From Tieghemiomyces parasiticus (Eukaryota; Kickxellomycota; Dimargaritomycetes; Dimargaritales; Dimargaritaceae), in NCBI GenBank assembly GCA_027575765.1, contig JANBPT010001194.1, positions 1 to 12,630 on the forward strand: 12,630 bases of DNA. The letters run 5' to 3'. Below the pieces are notes generated by a model. That model worked only from the letters and a program-made list of their open reading frames with translations. It was not told the DNA's origin and ran no database searches. This document shows, one piece after another, positions 1 to 8,656 of the stretch (its first letter is position 1; every line of letters starts with the position of its first letter). Position numbers and translations under genes: made by a program.

Positions 1-77
1 GGTGGAGGTTACGTCGTTCAGGGTACGGCTTCGTTTGAGAGCGGATTATTGATCGACGAAATGGGGACCATCGCCTG
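1..77 (+). repeat. Left copy of a perfect 77-bp terminal inverted repeat
   Basis: Bases 1-77 are the exact reverse complement of 12554-12630, with no mismatch. The match breaks at base 78 (G here, C in the other arm read outward-in). Both copies sit flush against the window ends, so the repeat probably extends outward beyond what is visible. It is not telomeric, because there are no short tandem units. One frame (frame 1) is open through the whole repeat. It could be the end of a transposon, part of a longer dispersed repeat in inverted orientation, or an assembly overlap of one k-mer length. The identity is directly seen; the interpretation is open. Confidence 0.97.
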
Positions 78-198
78 GTTGACTGAGTTTTATGCGAGGC
101 GTTGTCCTCTCACCAGTGTGGGCCTTTGGTCGATTAGGATGGGTAGCCTGATTGGTATGGTAAACGATGACTTAGATTTCTTGATATGGACTGGTTAA
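1..198 (+). other. Open frame entering from the left edge, unidentified
   Basis: Frame 1 is open from base 1 through the repeat to a TAA at 196-198, 65 codons with no stop. The conceptual peptide contains the segment LLIDEMGTIAW across the inner repeat boundary and is rich in Gly, Leu and Ile. I do not recognise a family. In the right-hand copy the same frame continues only to a TAG about 40 bases inside the repeat. It could be the 3' end of a gene or transposon ORF extending out of the window, or a chance open frame, which is quite possible at this length. Confidence 0.2.
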
Positions 199-1083
199 AA
201 GGCAAAGCAGGCTAGGCATTAGACTTTTGATGTTGCGATCCAGCGAATTGGACCTCCCACCAATGAAAGCTTTTTACATTTCGTAGCATTGAAATTGGGC
301 CGATAATGTCACCTAGCCTGTCATCTTCAGGATGTTGCGATTTAGCAGCTCATATAGGAGCGCCGTAGTTTCCTTCCAATTTACTTATTCTGCACTAAAA
401 GGGGGGGTTAGGAAACTGTGGCTGTAATGAGTGAAGTATAGACTACTTACGTTACAATCCGAGGTGTAGCGCCCTGCCTCGGAGACGGGAACTTCAGCTA
501 TCCAGTTTTCATACTGCTACTAGTTTTAACTCTACGGTTCCCTAGTTTGGCTATAGAGGTCATGTGGGGTAGTATGGGAATACTAGGGATGGCAATACGG
601 TTAAAAGAAGGTGGGAATTTAATAGCAGTTTGTAGTTTATTGAGGCGGTTGCCAGTCAGTCGTTATATGCATTTCCCGACTTGCGTTAACAGATGACGTT
701 TGGTGGCAGCAATGACTTGAAATGGCAGGAGGTATTTTTAAGATAAATGCGGCGTAAAAAGCGAAAGGAATAGCAAAGGCGTGATGTCATAGAATATAGA
801 TACATCTAAATCCACCCAGCTAGCTGAGCTTGAGATTTCAGACATTGGTACTGTAGATAAAGCCTAGAGGTGTCTTCGACGAGGAGTCAAATGGGATAAC
901 TCATTGGACTATTGGAAGGTTCCTCACTACACAACATGCCTTTTTTACCTCTCCATCATGTCAACTTCCGAACTTTCTTCCCTCGCCCCATCCAAATTTA
1001 CCTATTGTGGTATGTAGGTCCTCATTTAGTAATATTTTTTCTACGGGCTGCAAGGCAGATGACATTTAATCTAAACTGACTGA
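78..1083. other. Gene-free left flank
   Basis: No frame of useful length and no recognisable protein, RNA gene or repeat array is visible here. The sequence is AT-leaning and clearly richer in G than C on the plus strand. Stops are dense in all frames. It looks like decayed or non-coding intergenic DNA next to the mariner fossil. Confidence 0.5.
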
Positions 1084-2126
1084 CACATTGGGCTCGGCTG
1101 CCCTTTGCATCACCACCATCAAAAATGTCTATTTCGCTTTCGCACAGATAACCACTCGTTTGCAGATGAGCCTCAATTTGGCCACCCGTCGGACAACGTT
1201 GGCAAACTTTATAGGGCCATAATTCTGAAACGGTTGGAGCAAGACCCTCGACTGACTACTGAACAAGTAGCCCACCCCTGTCGTACCTCCCCTACTAGGA
1301 TGTGCAATGTCCTGCACAGGGACCTGGGGTTGCACAGCTATTTCAGTCGCTGGGTCCCCCACGACCTCACTAATGACCACCGCCACCGGCGGGTACGTTT
1401 TGCCATCGAGTTCCAGAAGGAGTTCAATAAGAGCCAGTGAGCACCTGCTGGGCTCTATCGTCACACGTGATGAGACCTGGGTGTAACTTTATGATCCCCC
1501 TGCTGGCTCTAGTTGCCGGAGGTGGTGTCCTAAAGGTGGTCCTGTCCCAACTGAGACCCGCCAAGGCCATACTACACTCAAGATGATGCTGACCATCTTT
1601 TTCGCCGGGCGTGGCCTATTACACCTGAGTGTCAAGTCCCCCAGGTGTCAAGATCTCCACCAGACTCTATGTAAAGTACGGGTAGAAGCCCATGGTCCAG
1701 ACCTGGGCAAAGGCACACGGAATTCTGGACCATCATCCTCCACGACTCTACCATGATAATGCACCGCCGCATCGTTCATCAACCACCCGTATCTACATTT
1801 CGGCACCAGAATCAAAATTCTACTAACCGCCTCTGGCTTGAGATGCTGATCTAGCTACTTGGGAATTTTGTATCTTCAGGGTTATCACATGGCGGCTGCG
1901 TGGTAAGTTGCTCACGACGTTAGAAGCAGTCAAAGACGCCTGTCAGTCAAAGTTGACCCAACTCCAGCCAAGTGGCTTGAGATCCTGCGTTGGTAACTTT
2001 TTAGTAAAAGCTTTCCAAGTAGTACATAATGATGGGTATTACATTACTGGGTTTATTTTTAGATTCGAGGTGGGTATCACTTTCGGAAATGTTCATAGAA
2101 CTCTAAGTATTCGGACTGGTGGCTAG
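1084..2126 (+). pseudogene. Decayed mariner-family transposase
   Basis: This is the remains of a Tc1/mariner-superfamily cut-and-paste transposase, spread over three frames. Segment A (frame 1, 1084-1438) holds the second helix-turn-helix: a DEPQFGHPSD stretch like the mariner DEPRSGRPSD, then LEQDPRLTTEQVA, HRDLGLHSYFSRWVP and RRVRFAIEF. Segment B (frame 2, from 1439) holds the catalytic DETWV (Asp codon 1469-1471), a stop at 1484-1486, then LYDPPAG and KMMLTIFF. Segment C (frame 3, about 1743-2126) holds HDNAPPHRS (second Asp, 1755-1757), stops at 1824-1826 and 1839-1841, then DADLATWEF, where mariner has DLAPCDF, and a C-terminus ending near VVHNDGYYI, like the usual CI..NGDY. The span of about 1.04 kb fits the family's roughly 345 codons, and the first two Asp codons lie about 95 codons apart, as in mariner. 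The N-terminal HTH is missing or decayed. At least two frameshifts and three stops mean it is not functional. No terminal repeats were found around it. Confidence 0.88.
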
Positions 2127-3269
2127 AGATACTTGTTTTCTGGATAAATTCAGCGAATTTTACTTTTGATACCGAATTTAATCTTCCGTAATTACTGCGT
2201 AGGAGATGGTGTTCACAATAGTAGAAAAAAATATAATATACCAAAGCTAGGCACCTTACCGGTCCGCTAGAAGGTTCTACCTCCAGTGGGGTCCAAATTC
2301 TCTGAATTTGATATGCTTATCAATATTTTCCGATGTACAGTTAAATCGAGGATTTTAGAGGTTGGATAACTAGGTAACCGTATGATAGTGGTAGATTTGG
2401 CGCCTGTAAATGGTGGTGTGGACGATTAGGTAACAGAGCCTAGTATGATGATACCCTTGGCCTAGCAATCAAGGTAAGATGGTCCCCGAATAACGTCCTA
2501 CCCATCGCACTTGGTGATTATATGACGTTGATGTAAGTAGTAGAGGAGGAAGGGAAACATCGGTAGCCGTGTTACGAAGAACAGGTTTAACCTTGGGTTA
2601 GGTTATCCCAGCCAAGGTACCTGAATCCGCCACTACTTGATTCCATCTCTAGGGCCTATGTTCTGTGGCCTCAAGTTTCATTCTCTTCATCTTCCATGGC
2701 TAATTTGTGGTCGAATTAATTCAGCATTTTTATGAATAACTTGTAAGTCCAATACTCTGTTATTCGTGGTAAATACACATACTCACACCTAATGTAATAG
2801 ATGAAATCACGCCACAAACTAGGAGAAGCCGAGAAGCGTAACCGATATTGGGTAAAAAAGGGAGGAGGGGGAGGACACAGACTACCTAGCGCTTAGCCAA
2901 TGCCAGACTCGTCGCATTGTGACACACCGTGGGGTGTTGGACAGACGAGTTGGTGGATTATTGGATACTATGTTGAATATGTGTGGGGGTTACTAGCAAC
3001 CGATTCCTACTAACAGAGGCGAAGAATGAATGTTAATGGTCCAAATAGTTACAAAGCAGGGTAGGAAGTGAGGACTGCGAGAAGAAGGTAGGGTAGGGAT
3101 CAGAGTTGATAATTTTGTGGGTAGCGAAATCAAGGGGCCGTTGGAAATATCCAGCAGGGTGAAAAGAGGTGGTGGTACTGGCGTAAATGTGGGAGAAGAG
3201 AAGCTGAGAAGGTAGGTTAAGGTAAGAAATAAAGCCGAACACAGGTATGGACGAACTCGTTCGCGCAGT
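2127..3269. other. Gene-free region downstream of MED19
   Basis: About 1.1 kb with no supportable gene. The first part probably contains what is left of the mariner 3' end. The part near 3000-3269 lies immediately 3' of MED19 (minus strand) and should include its 3' UTR, but no AATAAA (TTTATT on the plus strand) was seen. A minus-strand frame of 69 codons at 3242-3033 has no recognisable content. The plus strand is G-rich, with short purine runs near 2860-2875. Confidence 0.45.
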
Positions 3270-4837
3270 CTACGGGTGCGGCACCTGCGTTGAAGTGGTC
3301 GCAGCGTAGGGGTCAGCGGTTGGCGGATAGGGGTAGTGCGAGTGACCGTTATGCTCGGCAGTCTCCATCATGGTTCCTCCATCCCCACCCGTCATTTCAC
3401 CGCCCTCGTAATCCTCGCGGTCCCGCCGCCGCCGCTTCTTCTTCTTCTTGCGCTGTTCGCCCGTCTCTTCATCGTATTCGTATTCCGACTTGTGTTTCTT
3501 CTTTTTCTTCTTGTGCTTGCGCTCCCCAGACGTCTCACCTTCATAGGCCGACGTCGACGGGTCGTAATCACCTTGGTAGGCGGTCAGGGCGCTATGCACT
3601 GGGTAGGCCGCGGTACCCGTTCCGGCACCCGCGGACGACACGGTTTCGTCGCGTGGAGTGTTCCGGGCGGGTGGGTCTGTGTTGAATAGTGACCGGTTGA
3701 TGATGAGGGTCGGCTTCTGTGGTGGTGCCGCTGGGTTTTGGTCGAGCCCCAGGGACGAATTGCTCAACTGGACAGTAATAAGGTACAACATGGTGTAGAG
3801 AGCAAGGTAAGCACGTACTGTTTTCCTTGAGAAAGCGCACCAACGAACCTTCAAAGTGGACCTTCTGAAGGTGCTGGCGTTACACCGCAAACTTACCCTG
3901 TCCATGGGTCCACTGTGGTGGGCAAAGCTGTCGATAATATTTCGCGTTTCAAAGGGCACGATAGCGACGTGCTCCTTTTGCGGCTCAAATATCAGGTCCC
4001 GCAAATAGGTGCTGGGCGCGAAGGTGATGTCCGATGTGCCTAAACGATGGGGTATGTCCAATTAAATGGGGTGCAGGTGGAAAGTATTAGCTAGGGGATC
4101 ATGTACTAACTGAAGACCACACTGAAACGCGAACACTGACTGGGTCAGAGGGTATGGCCAAAAAAAATTACCTGGTAAGTCACGGATATACTCAATCAAG
4201 CTCTCCTGCATCTGCCGCCCCTTGGGCAACTGGGACACCGTGGCACTATTTAGCCCAGTTTGTTGCCGCAGCTTAGCGGCTTCCTCTGCGCCGTATGAAG
4301 GATTGCATTTTGTTGTGGAAGACATAATAGTAGTTTTGTCAAAGGTTAGCAGTTGGAGGGCAAAGTGGGTTCGATTGTGACACTTTGTGAGCGAGGGAGG
4401 GTCGAAAAACTCTAATGCTCTCAGGGCCGCAGACTTACCAATTTCCTCGCGCCGGGGATTGTACGGCCGCACATACTTGTCGTAGATTGGCAGGAGTCCA
4501 AGCCGTGATAGGAGGTCTTGTGAGGCGGTGATCGACGACGTGGCTGTAGGCGAGCTAGCTGCTGGTGATTTTTCTGGCAAGGGTTATACGGATTAAGCAG
4601 AAAATGTCGCGTTTGGGCTAGCGAATTAGTCATTTTACGCTGCGCACCTTGTGGGAGTCGAGCGAGGGCGAATCCTTCCGCAATGGCTATGATGAGACGC
4701 GTCGAATGGGCCGCCCCCTAAACGACGGGTCCTTAGCACCTGGATTCGCGGAACGCGTTAGGCTCGTTGCGCTTACCTTGCGCGGCGTTGGAAGGTATGC
4801 GGTAGAAGTACGCCGAGGGATTAGACAGATCAGCCAT
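3270..4837 (-). CDS. MED19: Mediator complex subunit 19 (MED19), five exons
   Basis: MED19 is a head-module subunit of the nuclear Mediator complex, which links transcription factors to RNA polymerase II. I join exons 4837-4777, 4573-4439, 4285-4172, 4039-3897 and 3767-3270, giving 316 codons plus stop. Introns are 203, 153, 132 and 129 bp, with donors GTAAGC, GTAAGT, GTAATT and GTAAGT, AG acceptors and CTAAC/CTAAT-like branch sites. The start ATG at 4837-4835 opens a protein beginning MADLSNPSAYFYRIP. The later frame opening at 4580 has no ATG and an upstream stop. The core follows the animal MED19 order: LLSRLGLLPIYDKY (about 41-54), YIRDLPG (98-104), YLRDLIFEP (115-123), SGPMD (146-150). 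It is followed by a disordered tail with Lys/Arg blocks at about 233-270 (KHKKKKKKHK and KKKKKRRRRDRED) and a His/Tyr/Pro-rich end. Identity rests on this order and the basic tail, from memory of the family. The splice joins are inferred but keep frame throughout. Confidence 0.85.
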
Positions 4838-6506
4838 GATTGGCGCCGGCATCCACAGCGGTGACGACGTGGTCCCAGCCGTTCCGCGTCCGGGCGAGCG
4901 ACAGATGAGCAAACGACTTTATCGACGGTGACGGGACGGAAGGCTGCTAGGAGGAGAAAGACGCGGGCGATGCGCGCATGCAGGCTAGTTCTCCCTGACG
5001 GTTAAAATCGCGAAAAGGCAAGAGCAGAAAGGCCGTGCGCATGTGCACGCGGAAGTTTGTCACTAGAAATAATAACCGCGGATGTGAGACGCCAGGCGGA
5101 AAGGGGGAGAGAGAGCTTTGGGACAGTACTAAATAAGAAGGCGAACGAAAGGTGGCGAAGTAATGTGGGAATAATGGAGAGTACTAAGGAACCTCAGGGA
5201 TGCCCCAGATCAGGCATGAGATTGGCGAGACAACGCCTTCCCTGGTGGACGGTGGGCTGAACACTGCTACGGTCGAGCGTGAGCGGCCGAGTGAAATGGA
5301 ACAGTTGGTAGGGAGTAATGGCAACAAAATATTAAGGCCAGGGTGGAAAGGGTAACCTAAACTTGGTGTTCTAAGAGATGTAAATGTGTCGCCGAGATGT
5401 GAAGATTAGCGGCGGTCACGACCAACTACGGGCTTTGCCAGTTTTCAAGGTAACATAATGCGCACTACCATTCACCGCTTTGACACTGGCCGAGAGAGGG
5501 GAGCGGGCCGCGGCGTTAATCTATAGGGCGGCGGAACGGGCCCTTAAAAAAATGACAACCTTTCCAGCCCAGGCCCGTTTACAGCCTGAGGGTGTGGCGG
5601 GCGGGGTGAGGAAGATATGCAATGCCTGAGCGATGTGGGCGCGACGAGAGCGCAAAAATTACGGGGCGTGATTTGCCTCCTGCCGAGGGTCCTTGGTTGG
5701 CGTGAACTACGGCTGGCTGAGTTGGTGTACAAAGATAAGATCTTTGGGGAGGTATACACCTGGCCGGTGGCGGTCAGGGTGCCGTTCTGGCAGCTTTCCG
5801 CAATTATGTTGCTCCCTCCATGGCTGCCGAGTGTCGATCCTTAGTCTTACAAAACCTCCACCTCAGCTTGGTGGATAGGAGCGCCCGGGTGCCACACCAG
5901 TAGATGTGGCGTGGGGGGGGCGGGGTAATCTCCCCAGCTGGGGGGGTGTTTATGTTGCGTGGCGAGTAAGCGGAGCCTGTAATCACACAGCATCGATGAT
6001 TAGTTGCGCGCAGACTAGGGCCTACCATTGCTTACGGAGACTTGTGTGGGCTCGCCCGCCAGCCCCGTGGCACTTCTATCTGCCGACCCCGCTACCATTG
6101 AACCGTCTTCTAATCCTGGTGAGAAGTATTGACTGAAACACGGTGCGCCTCTCATACAGCCAGCTATTGGCCTACCAAAGTACTTTGAGCTGACATGGTA
6201 TGGCCAAGGGCCAGTCACCCCTCACGGCCGCGTAGCCAGGAACGGCCTACTTTGGCGGTGTAGTCTTGTAAGATTGAAGTGGCCGGTTGGTGGTGACACC
6301 TTGCCTAGCCTGGCAAAGAAATACGGTAGCAAACGTATGTCCACCGTCACATAATCCAGCGCATTACTTCTTCACCAGACCATATTCTGCCTTCCTCTAG
6401 TCATTCTGGAATACCGCTGCTAGTCTCTCGAGCCTCTTTGCATCTTACTACATACCGTTTTCTCCACAACACCACAACCCGATCTGCTAGTTTTCCCTGG
6501 GCAGCC
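4838..6506. promoter_or_regulatory. Divergent intergenic spacer between MED19 and NAA20
   Basis: This 1.67 kb spacer separates two genes read outward, so it should hold both promoters. The MED19-proximal part (4838-5050) is GC-rich with many CpG and GA-rich runs. The NAA20-proximal part (about 6360-6506) is pyrimidine-rich, the same on each coding strand. No convincing TATA box was located. Short frames of 60-76 codons occur on both strands but none resembles a known protein, and their composition looks non-coding. A G-run cluster lies at 5911-5946 (separate entry). Confidence 0.45.
5911..5946 (+). other. G-run cluster with a CCCCAGCTGGGG palindrome
   Basis: The plus strand carries G8 (5913-5920), G4 (5922-5925) and G7 (5940-5946). 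The perfect 12-base palindrome CCCCAGCTGGGG lies at 5932-5943. The segment could form a short cruciform or a G-quadruplex, since G8 and G7 can each supply two short G-tracts. It lies roughly midway between the two divergent genes. A role is speculation; long G homopolymers are also prone to length errors in assemblies. Confidence 0.4.
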
Positions 6507-7469
6507 ATGACGAGTATCCGCCGATTTAGCGCACTGGATCTTTTCCGATTCAACAACGTGTAGGTGCCCTTCTTCTTATGTCCACGGCGGACAGAAATCG
6601 GCACTGGTCTCAGTTGGCCAACGAGAAGCTAAATTGGCTCATCTTTCTTCTACCGACACCCCCCACCCTATTCTCACCCGGACAGCAACCTCGACGTGTT
6701 TACCGAAACTGTAAGTACCTTTGCCCATGTCGCTTGCGCTACCGCCGCCCCAACGCCTCGGCTACCTGGTAGCCCATCACTTCGCTAGCGACACTAACCT
6801 GGGCGGACTTGTACCACACGTGTGATTCTACTTTGTCCTTGCTCCTTTACAGTATAATATCTCGTTCTACCTGCAGTATCTAGCGCGGTGGCCGGAGATG
6901 TTCCACATGGCGGTGTCGCCGGACGGCCGGGCCATGGGTTACAGTAAGTGATTATCTAGGCTCCCTGGTCGACATACTCCGTATTGTGACTGCCACTACC
7001 CAAGCCCCGCCCAGGCTTCCTATTTCTAACCGCCTTTACCCGTCAAACATTGGTTTCGTGTGCGCCTCTCTCTCTCTCTCCCGCTTTCCTTCTGCGCTCC
7101 CTAGTGATGGGCAAAGTTGAAGGCACGGGTGTCAACTGGCATGGTCATGTAACAGCCGTGACGGTGGCGCCTGAGTATCGGCGGCTAGGACTGGCCCGCC
7201 GCCTGATGGACTTTTTGGAGGAGACCTCCGACAAGGTCCACCGTGGCTACTTTGTGGACTTGTTCGTGCGCAAGTCCAACAAGCTGGCCATTAGCATGTA
7301 CGAGAATCTAGGTTATGTGGTATACCGCCGTGTCCTAGGCTACTACCACTCGGATGACGGCGATGGCGAGGACGCCTACGACATGCGTAAGGCCCTTTCA
7401 CGCGATCCCGAAAAACGCAGCATGGTGCCCCTCAAGCATCCGGTACGGCCTGAGGACGTGTGGTTCTAG
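6507..7469 (+). CDS. NAA20: N-terminal acetyltransferase B catalytic subunit, four exons
   Basis: NAA20 (yeast NAT3) is the GNAT-fold catalytic subunit of NatB. With NAA25 it acetylates nascent N-termini beginning Met-Asp/Glu/Asn/Gln at the ribosome. Exons 6507-6559, 6686-6710, 6853-6943 and 7105-7469 give 177 codons plus stop, very close to human NAA20 (178). Introns of 126, 142 and 161 bp start GTAGGT, GTAAGT and GTAAGT and end in AG. The start context is CAGCCATGA. Readable marks are MTSIRRFSALDLFRFNNV (1-18), NLDVFTET (19-26), FYLQYLARWPE (31-41), GYMMGKVEG restored across the third junction (55-63), HGHVTAV (69-75), the acetyl-CoA loop RRLGLA (82-87), YFVDLFVRKSN (105-115) and the C-terminal DAYDMRKALSRD (146-157) and HPVRPED (168-174). 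All conserved blocks are present, so the gene looks intact. Exon 2 is a 25-nt microexon. It heads away from MED19 and towards fimbrin, without operon-like coupling. Confidence 0.97.
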
Positions 7470-7532
7470 GGTTATCTGCCGATGGAAGGGGTGCCACCCT
7501 AACGCTACCAGGCTTGTCCGGCAGTGCTCACC

Positions 7533-7538
7533 AATAAA
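7533..7538 (+). terminator. Poly(A) signal AATAAA of NAA20
   Basis: A canonical AATAAA lies 64 bases past the NAA20 stop codon, at a typical distance for a short 3' UTR. It is followed by T/G-containing sequence. Cleavage is expected within a few tens of bases. Confidence 0.6.
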
Positions 7539-8130
7539 TTACATAAGGGCTGGTCGGTACACATACACCGTATCCCCCCCTACCCTTGGCCTGGATGAGC
7601 CTCGGCGCGCACCTTCGAGGAATTCTGGCTTGGCAGCGAGCCATCCGGCCTACTCACACCGACCACCATGCTCGATGACGAGATACCAGGGACTGGGATA
7701 GGGAAGTAAACGGGCCAAGGCTTGGCGCGTGTAGGGTGCCGCAGCCAAAGTTACAGTGGCGGCCCGATTACAATGACCGAGGTAGAACCTCACATACTAG
7801 GAGCAAGGTAGGGACGAGGCCTTGGCTTTTGTTGGGGAACATTCCAAGTCGGGGGCGCTGGGGTCCTGCTGCCGAAGAGAGAGGTTAGCGGCCGGGGCTT
7901 AGGTGAGGCGGGGGAGAGACACTGATCCCCCGAGTAGCACATTTTCCCACCTGCCTAGGTCGACGCGTGCATGAAATTGTGGGGCAGTTCCCACCTCTTC
8001 GGTCTTGTCGTGGTTGCGTCAGCGGGGGGGTGTATGTGTGGAATGCTGGGCGTTCAAGTAGCTATGGCCCGATGGTCCAGCATAGAATAGGACAGAAGGC
8101 TGTAGACGGCGGTGCTATAGATACCTGACG
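7539..8130. other. Gene-free spacer between NAA20 and fimbrin
   Basis: About 600 bases with no recognisable coding or RNA gene. It is G-rich on the plus strand, especially 7800-8050, with several G5-G7 runs, then switches to C-rich at about 8130 where the fimbrin 5' region begins. A plus-strand frame reaching 7701 overlaps the NAA20 end out of frame and is a shadow. Confidence 0.45.
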
Positions 8131-8656
8131 TTGGCGTCGGCCGCTGACGCCCTATCATCCCTGTCGTTCAGTACCTCTGCTATTCCCTCCAGACATTCCG
8201 CCTTCGGCGTCGTCTTCCCGAAAGCCCTTTACCTTAACTCCCGCCGTCTTACAACGTGCACATCCCAATTCGGTTTCACCGACCATTTCTATTACCGCAT
8301 CGCGCAGGTCTTACTCCTCCTCTCCCGGTCCAACTTTAGCAGAGCTGCTTCGCCCAGGTAAGCCCGACACTCCCAGCCTCAGCCCTTCTGCCCCCCCTTC
8401 CAAAGTATGACCCTTACCATCGCCATCACCCACCAGGCCCTGCACCGCTCAACGGCGCCCAACCTCTTTGACCCCTCTGTAACGCGACCTGCCGGATGGC
8501 TCGTCTATTCCACACGCCCATTTTGCCAGTTTAATTGCAAGTGGACCCCGCTTTACCATAGCCTCTTAACTCGACTAAATTCGCCATCCTCCCCCATTTC
8601 TCCTTTGCCCGATACCCTCCTCTCCCCATCTGATATCTCCAGAAATTCAAGTTAGA
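8131..8656 (+). promoter_or_regulatory. Fimbrin promoter and 5' UTR region with a probable intron
   Basis: This stretch is strongly pyrimidine-rich on the coding strand. It contains a near-consensus donor CCCAG|GTAAGC (GT at 8358) and a strong acceptor just before the start codon: a long C/T tract ending in CTCCAG (AG at 8641-8642), with branch-like TTAACTC and GACTAAAT upstream. Splicing would remove 8358-8642 (285 bp) and leave a 14-base UTR piece before the ATG at 8657. A nearer acceptor CACCAG around 8434 is an alternative. Open frames of 76 and 82 codons in this region have no recognised content and end before the fimbrin ATG, so I treat them as non-coding. The spliced form is inferred from signals only. 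Confidence 0.6.

Noticed and set aside
1105..1125. Run of histidine codons at the start of the mariner frame, which could suggest a vector tag.
   Set aside because: It has only four His, lacks an ATG, and leads straight into mariner-like sequence in the same frame; no vector sequence is present.
4040..4061. Using the segment encoding DIPHRLG, just upstream of the fourth MED19 exon, as coding sequence, since it loosely resembles the animal DLPG-IDLPG spacing.
   Set aside because: No AG acceptor lies between the in-frame TAA (4062-4064) and this segment. The TTTAG acceptor at 4040 gives a canonical intron and restores DLPG followed by TSDITF in frame.
4360..4376. GGTTCGATTGT inside MED19 intron 2, another B-box-like string.
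   Set aside because: It departs from the consensus after GGTTCGA and no cloverleaf can be drawn around it.
4839..4843. CCAAT on the minus strand just before the MED19 ATG as a promoter box.
   Set aside because: It lies within a few bases of the start codon, too close to act as a CCAAT promoter element; likely chance.
4649..4864. Plus-strand 71-codon frame overlapping the MED19 first exon.
   Set aside because: It overlaps, in antisense, a MED19 exon supported by splice signals and frame, and has no recognised content.
7065..7083. CT microsatellite run as a separate repeat feature.
   Set aside because: It lies in NAA20 intron 3 and is adequately explained as pyrimidine-rich sequence upstream of the acceptor.
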